Assembly: GCA_947458675.1 (NCBI GenBank)
Contig: CANHAW010000045.1
Span: 1 to 9,924, forward strand
Reading direction: 5' to 3'
Length of the DNA stretch: 9,924 bases
DNA from: Beijerinckiaceae bacterium
Lineage (GTDB): Bacteria > Pseudomonadota > Alphaproteobacteria > Rhizobiales > Beijerinckiaceae
Position numbers and translations under genes: made by a program. The notes beneath the pieces were generated by a model. That model was not told the DNA's origin. It did no database searches and worked only from the letters and a program-made list of their open reading frames with translations. Positions 7,116-9,924 of the stretch are shown here, piece after piece; positions within the stretch are counted from its first letter, which is position 1, and the number at the start of each line of letters is the position of its first letter.

Positions 7116-7199
7116 CCCCGTTTGGCGGGGTTCGCCGGTTCGCTCCGGCTGCCGGCTTTTACTGACGAGTGACCGGCCTCTTGTCCGGATCCCCGCCAA
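7116..7199 (-). promoter_or_regulatory. multi-branch leader domain with alternative pairing
   Basis: On the minus strand TTGGCGGGG (7191-7199) can pair with CCCCGCCAA (7122-7130), enclosing two 5-bp hairpins with GCCGG/CCGGC arms. The same CCCCG (7126-7130) can instead form a local hairpin with CGGGG (7116-7120) over a 5-nt loop. The two pairings cannot coexist, which is the layout expected of an RNA switch. No ligand or function can be read from the sequence. Confidence 0.45.
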
Positions 7200-7241
7200 C
7201 CGACACACGACCACAGGCACGTGCGAAATTGGGCAAGCCGG

Positions 7242-7269
7242 AAAATATGCATTCTGGACCCCGGTGCAA
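7242..7269 (-). promoter_or_regulatory. predicted sigma70-type promoter for odc
   Basis: On the minus strand TTGCAC (7264-7269) and TATTTT (7242-7247) stand 16 nt apart as -35 and -10 elements, predicting a start near 7235. Two A-tracts, eight and seven A long (7272-7279 and 7293-7299), lie just upstream, about 21 nt or two helical turns apart. They could bend the DNA or act as an UP element. This is the best promoter-like pair I found by eye in the gap. Confidence 0.45.
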
Positions 7270-7299
7270 GATTTTTTTTGCTCCCAGCGGAATTTTTTT

Positions 7300-7436
7300 C
7301 GGAAAACCCTCACACAGGTCAGGAGTGTTGCGAAAAAGCCAAGCTCGTGGCGCCGGCAAAGCCCGCTTGCAGCTGTACTGAAAGGGCATTACTCGTCTGA
7401 GGCGCCAAAACCTTGCGCCCATCACCAGGCCGACAC
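7300..7436. other. remainder of the divergent intergenic gap
   Basis: Stretch between the odc promoter region and the start of the glucan gene. It must carry the promoter of the plus-strand gene, but I find no convincing -35/-10 pair. No repeat, RNA gene or short gene with a ribosome-binding site is apparent. Confidence 0.4.
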
Positions 7437-9014
7437 ATGCCGGATTTCACTCGCCGTGCCCTGAACCGACTCATTGCCGCCGGAGCGGCCGGCCTTGCCG
7501 GCGCGCCCTTCGGACCCTCACTTGCCCTTGCCCAGCAGCCCGCCCAGCCGACGCCGCCGCGCTTCAGTTTCGAAGAGGTGCAACGTCGCGCCCGCGATCT
7601 GGCAGCCGCCGCTTTCGCGCCTGCGCCAGCCCTGCCCGAGGCCTTGCAGAAACTCGATTTCCAGGCCTGGCGCGAGATCCGCTTCCGCGGCGAGCGTTCT
7701 TTTTTCGCCGGCAATGGCGGATCGCCCTTCCGCCTGCAGACCTTCCATCTCGGCCATCTCTACCGCCGGGCGGTCACGATCAACATTATCCGCGAGGGCA
7801 TTGCCTCGCCCATTCCCTATGCTGCCGGCCTGTTTGATTACGGCCGGACGAAATTCGACAAGCCCCTGCCCATCAATCTCGGCTTTGCCGGCTTTCGCCT
7901 GCATTACCCGCTGAACGATCCACGCGGCATGGATGAGATCATCGCCTTTCTCGGCGCCAACGGCTTTCGCATGCTCGGGCGCGGCCAGCGCTACGGCATG
8001 TCGGCCATGGGGCTCGGCGTCAATCCGGGCAGCGAGAATGAGGAAGCGCCGAATTTCCACGAATTCTGGATCGAGACGCCCGAGGCCGGCGCGGAAAAGA
8101 CAATCTTCTACGCGCTGCTCGACAGCGAATCCGTCACCGCCGCCTATCGCTTCGAATTGACTCCGGGCATTGACACGATTCTCGACGTGCGGATGACCAT
8201 TTATCCGCGCCGCCCGGTGGCGAGACTTGCCATTGCGCCTCTCTCCTCGCTATTCCTGAGCGGCGAAAATGACCGGCGCTTCACGCAGGATTTTCGGCCG
8301 GAGGTGCACGATTCCGACGGCTTGCTCATCAATACCGGCCATGGCGAATGGCTGTGGCGCCCCTTGCGCAATCCCGACCAGCAAAGTCTCTCGAGCTTCC
8401 TCGATCGCGACACACGCGGCTTTGGCCTTTTGCAGCGCGACCGCAATTTTGAAAATTATCAGGATCTCGAACATAATTTCGAAATGCGGCCGAGCTATTG
8501 GATCGAGCCGCGCGAGGGCTGGGGCGAGGGCCGGATCGAATTGATCGAAAAGCCCGCCGCCGATCACCGCAGCAACAATATTTTTGTCGGCTGGAGCCCC
8601 AGTCAGCCTGTTGAGCCGGGCAAGCCTCTGTCCTTCAGCTATCGCCTGACATCATGCCTCGACATGCGTCGCCTCTCGCCGAGCGCGCGCGCGATTGCAA
8701 CCTATCAAAATCCCCCGCGCGCTTTGGGCTCGAACGAGCCGATTGCGCCGGGCTCGCGGCGTTTCATCATCGATTTCGCCGGCGGCGAATTGCGCTATTT
8801 CCAGTCGCAGCCTGAAGCGGTCGAAATCGTGCCCTCGACGAGTGCGGGCACGATCACGCGCAGTTCGGTTCTGCATAATCCCCAGACCGGCGGCTTCCGC
8901 GCCTCCTTCGACATTCAAGTGCCACCCGGCCAGACGACCGACCTGCGCGCCTATCTGAAGGCGGGCAATCGCGCGCTGAGCGAGACATGGACCTATCCGT
9001 GGCGCGCCGAATAA
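7437..9014 (+). CDS. periplasmic glucan biosynthesis protein, OpgG/OpgD (MdoG/MdoD) family, Tat-exported
   Basis: A 525-residue periplasmic protein of the OpgG/OpgD family, acting in synthesis of osmoregulated periplasmic glucans. E. coli OpgD has been shown to cut beta-1,2-glucan. The N-terminus has a twin-arginine motif (TRRALNR, arginines 6-7), a hydrophobic stretch (12-23) and an ALA site ending at residue 32. A Tat signal is characteristic of OpgD rather than OpgG. The conserved family block is present as RGFGLLQRDR, then YQDLE, RPSYWIEP and GWGEG. D343 in YQDLE aligns by eye with the Asp implicated in catalysis. The start at 7437 lacks a clear ribosome-binding site but fits the signal; a TTG at 7413 is the alternative. 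The 3' end overlaps the next gene by 28 nt. Choice between OpgG and OpgD is not secure. Confidence 0.9.
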   Translation: MPDFTRRALNRLIAAGAAGLAGAPFGPSLALAQQPAQPTPPRFSFEEVQRRARDLAAAAFAPAPALPEALQKLDFQAWREIRFRGERSFFAGNGGSPFRLQTFHLGHLYRRAVTINIIREGIASPIPYAAGLFDYGRTKFDKPLPINLGFAGFRLHYPLNDPRGMDEIIAFLGANGFRMLGRGQRYGMSAMGLGVNPGSENEEAPNFHEFWIETPEAGAEKTIFYALLDSESVTAAYRFELTPGIDTILDVRMTIYPRRPVARLAIAPLSSLFLSGENDRRFTQDFRPEVHDSDGLLINTGHGEWLWRPLRNPDQQSLSSFLDRDTRGFGLLQRDRNFENYQDLEHNFEMRPSYWIEPREGWGEGRIELIEKPAADHRSNNIFVGWSPSQPVEPGKPLSFSYRLTSCLDMRRLSPSARAIATYQNPPRALGSNEPIAPGSRRFIIDFAGGELRYFQSQPEAVEIVPSTSAGTITRSSVLHNPQTGGFRASFDIQVPPGQTTDLRAYLKAGNRALSETWTYPWRAE

Positions 9015-9466
9015 AAGTGGCGCCGCGCATTCGCAAGGCGCAGATCCGCGATCTCAACCGCATCGAAGAGATCGAATGGAGCGTTTTCGATTCCGACCAG
9101 CTCTCGCGGCCATCGCTGCGGCGCTACATGCAAGTGCCCTCCGCCGCCATGATCGTGGCGGAAGAGCAAAACACCATTACAGGTTATGCGCTTGTCGGTC
9201 TGCGCAAGGGCTCCAAAATCGGCCGCCTCTATTCCATCGCCGTTGACAAGACATCGGCTGGACGCGGCATTGGCCGGTTGCTTCTGGAAGCCAGCGAAGA
9301 AATTGCGCGCAAGAAAAAATGCCATGTGTTTGCGCTGGAAGTGCGCAAGACCAACAAGCGTGCCATCGCCCTCTATCAAAAGAACGGCTATGTCCAGACC
9401 GGCATGGAAAAAGATTGGTACGAGGACGGCGGCGCAGCGCTGAAATTCGAAAAACCCTTGCGCTAA
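8987..9466 (+). CDS. GNAT-family N-acetyltransferase, RimI-like
   Basis: A 159-residue GNAT acetyltransferase using acetyl-CoA. The fold starts at about residue 14 (RIRKAQIRDL). Motif A runs from about 81 to 105 (LYSIAVDK onward) with the pyrophosphate loop AGRGIG at 91-96. Motif B follows as LEVRKTNKRAIALYQKNGY (117-135). This block is typical of RimI-type protein N-terminal acetyltransferases, but the substrate cannot be read from it. The ATG at 8987 overlaps the glucan gene by 28 nt. A GTG at 9017, 2 nt past that gene's stop, is an equally possible start giving 149 residues. Neither has a clear ribosome-binding site. Overlap or near-contact points to translational coupling. A link to glucan synthesis is not implied by the sequence. 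Confidence 0.85.
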   Translation: MDLSVARRIKVAPRIRKAQIRDLNRIEEIEWSVFDSDQLSRPSLRRYMQVPSAAMIVAEEQNTITGYALVGLRKGSKIGRLYSIAVDKTSAGRGIGRLLLEASEEIARKKKCHVFALEVRKTNKRAIALYQKNGYVQTGMEKDWYEDGGAALKFEKPLR

Positions 9467-9924
9467 TCCAGCGGTCCGTCGGCGAGCCGCGCGAGATCGA
9501 AAGCCTCAATATCCTGCAGCAATTCGATGAAGGCCGTCGCGCCATAATCGGCGCTGGCCTCGCCTTTCTCAGGCCTCGCCTGCTCCGCATTGCCCATAGC
9601 GCCTGATGCCGACAGATCCTGCGACATCCAGCCAAAGCCGATGCCGCCATGAGCCCGCAGCCACAGGAAAGAGCGTTCCATCTCGACATTGGCGCTTTGG
9701 AAATCAGCGCATTCTTCTTCGCGCACAAGATCGGGGCGAAAGGCCATCATCAGCGATGTTTCAATATCGCCGCCATGAATGCCATGGGCGCGCTCGGGCG
9801 CGCTGAACAGCTCATCGGGATAGCCAAAGCGCGTCCAGGAGCAGATGACGACAAACATGCCAAAACGCCGGCGCAATTCGCGCGCAACGTGATCCATGAT
9901 CGCAACATTGCCGCCATGGGAATT
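9463..9924 (-). CDS. creatininase-family amidohydrolase (N-terminus cut by window edge)
   Basis: C-terminal 153 residues of a creatininase-family protein, a metal-dependent amidohydrolase fold that includes creatinine amidohydrolase and the mycofactocin peptidase MftE. The visible part opens with NSHGGN, the family motif with a metal-site histidine. About 45 residues on comes GIHGGDIETS, matching the second motif (usually HAGExETS) whose glutamate binds metal. The start is beyond the right edge. The stop TAG overlaps the stop TAA of the convergent GNAT gene within the tetranucleotide CTAA. Family call is firm; substrate unknown, since most members outside the named enzymes are uncharacterised. 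Confidence 0.88.
   Translation of the reverse strand, partial: NSHGGNVAIMDHVARELRRRFGMFVVICSWTRFGYPDELFSAPERAHGIHGGDIETSLMMAFRPDLVREEECADFQSANVEMERSFLWLRAHGGIGFGWMSQDLSASGAMGNAEQARPEKGEASADYGATAFIELLQDIEAFDLARLADGPLD

Larger units (their letters stand above)
6762..7235 (-). promoter_or_regulatory. long structured 5' leader of odc, candidate speF-type RNA
   Basis: About 470 nt between the predicted odc transcription start and the odc ATG, with no confident gene. On the minus strand it is dense in hairpins. A 9-bp long-range helix (7122-7130 with 7191-7199) closes a domain holding two smaller hairpins (7134-7149 and 7151-7177). Next come a 7-bp hairpin at 7053-7073 and a 7-bp hairpin with one G-U pair at 6891-6908. 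Corbino and co-workers described a conserved leader RNA, speF, upstream of ornithine decarboxylase genes in alphaproteobacteria; position, lineage and length fit it. I could not compare the sequence with the Rfam model, so class membership is inference. The same stretch also reads open in the odc frame. Confidence 0.55.

Noticed and set aside
6902..7252. 116-codon minus-strand frame in the odc leader
   Set aside because: Its ATG lies inside the predicted promoter, it has no ribosome-binding site and its protein resembles nothing. It crosses several strong hairpins.
7264..7299. T-runs on the plus strand (7272-7279, 7293-7299) as a plus-strand terminator
   Set aside because: No plus-strand gene lies upstream within reach, and no stable GC-rich stem directly precedes either run. 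They are better read as A-tracts upstream of the odc promoter.

Overview
The window is GC-rich, gene-dense chromosomal DNA from an alphaproteobacterium, most likely a member of Hyphomicrobiales (Rhizobiales). The main evidence is the gene order ornithine decarboxylase - GNAT - homospermidine synthase, and a homospermidine synthase whose length and active-site numbering match the Blastochloris viridis enzyme as I remember it. I see no phage, insertion sequence, CRISPR, rRNA or tRNA.

Layout. Positions 1-1461 (minus strand) hold a metal-handling pair: a secreted DUF1007 protein and a NicO/RcnA-type nickel/cobalt permease cut by the left edge. A CorA-type divalent-cation channel (1605-2603, plus) diverges from it and is followed by one copy of a short dispersed palindromic repeat. 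Positions 2696-6761 (minus) hold the polyamine block, in transcription order odc, GNAT acetyltransferase, hss, class I methyltransferase. Two good intrinsic terminators split this block, after the GNAT gene and after hss. Positions 6762-7436 have no confident gene. This stretch contains a likely odc promoter and a long, hairpin-rich odc leader. Positions 7437-9466 (plus) hold a Tat-exported OpgG/OpgD-type periplasmic glucan protein overlapped by a RimI-like GNAT gene. The window ends in the C-terminal part of a creatininase-family amidohydrolase (9463-9924, minus) that meets the GNAT gene tail to tail.

How the genes work together. Odc makes putrescine from ornithine. Hss joins putrescine units, or putrescine and spermidine, into homospermidine, the characteristic polyamine of many Hyphomicrobiales. 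The GNAT between them has an unknown substrate. The odc leader fits the position and phylogenetic range of the alphaproteobacterial speF leader RNA class (Rfam), so post-transcriptional control of putrescine synthesis is the likeliest regulatory theme. I could not check the covariance model.

No wholly new system is evident. The part most worth a second look is the odc leader. It carries helices that exclude each other, and it also stays open in the odc reading frame for 114 codons upstream of the start.
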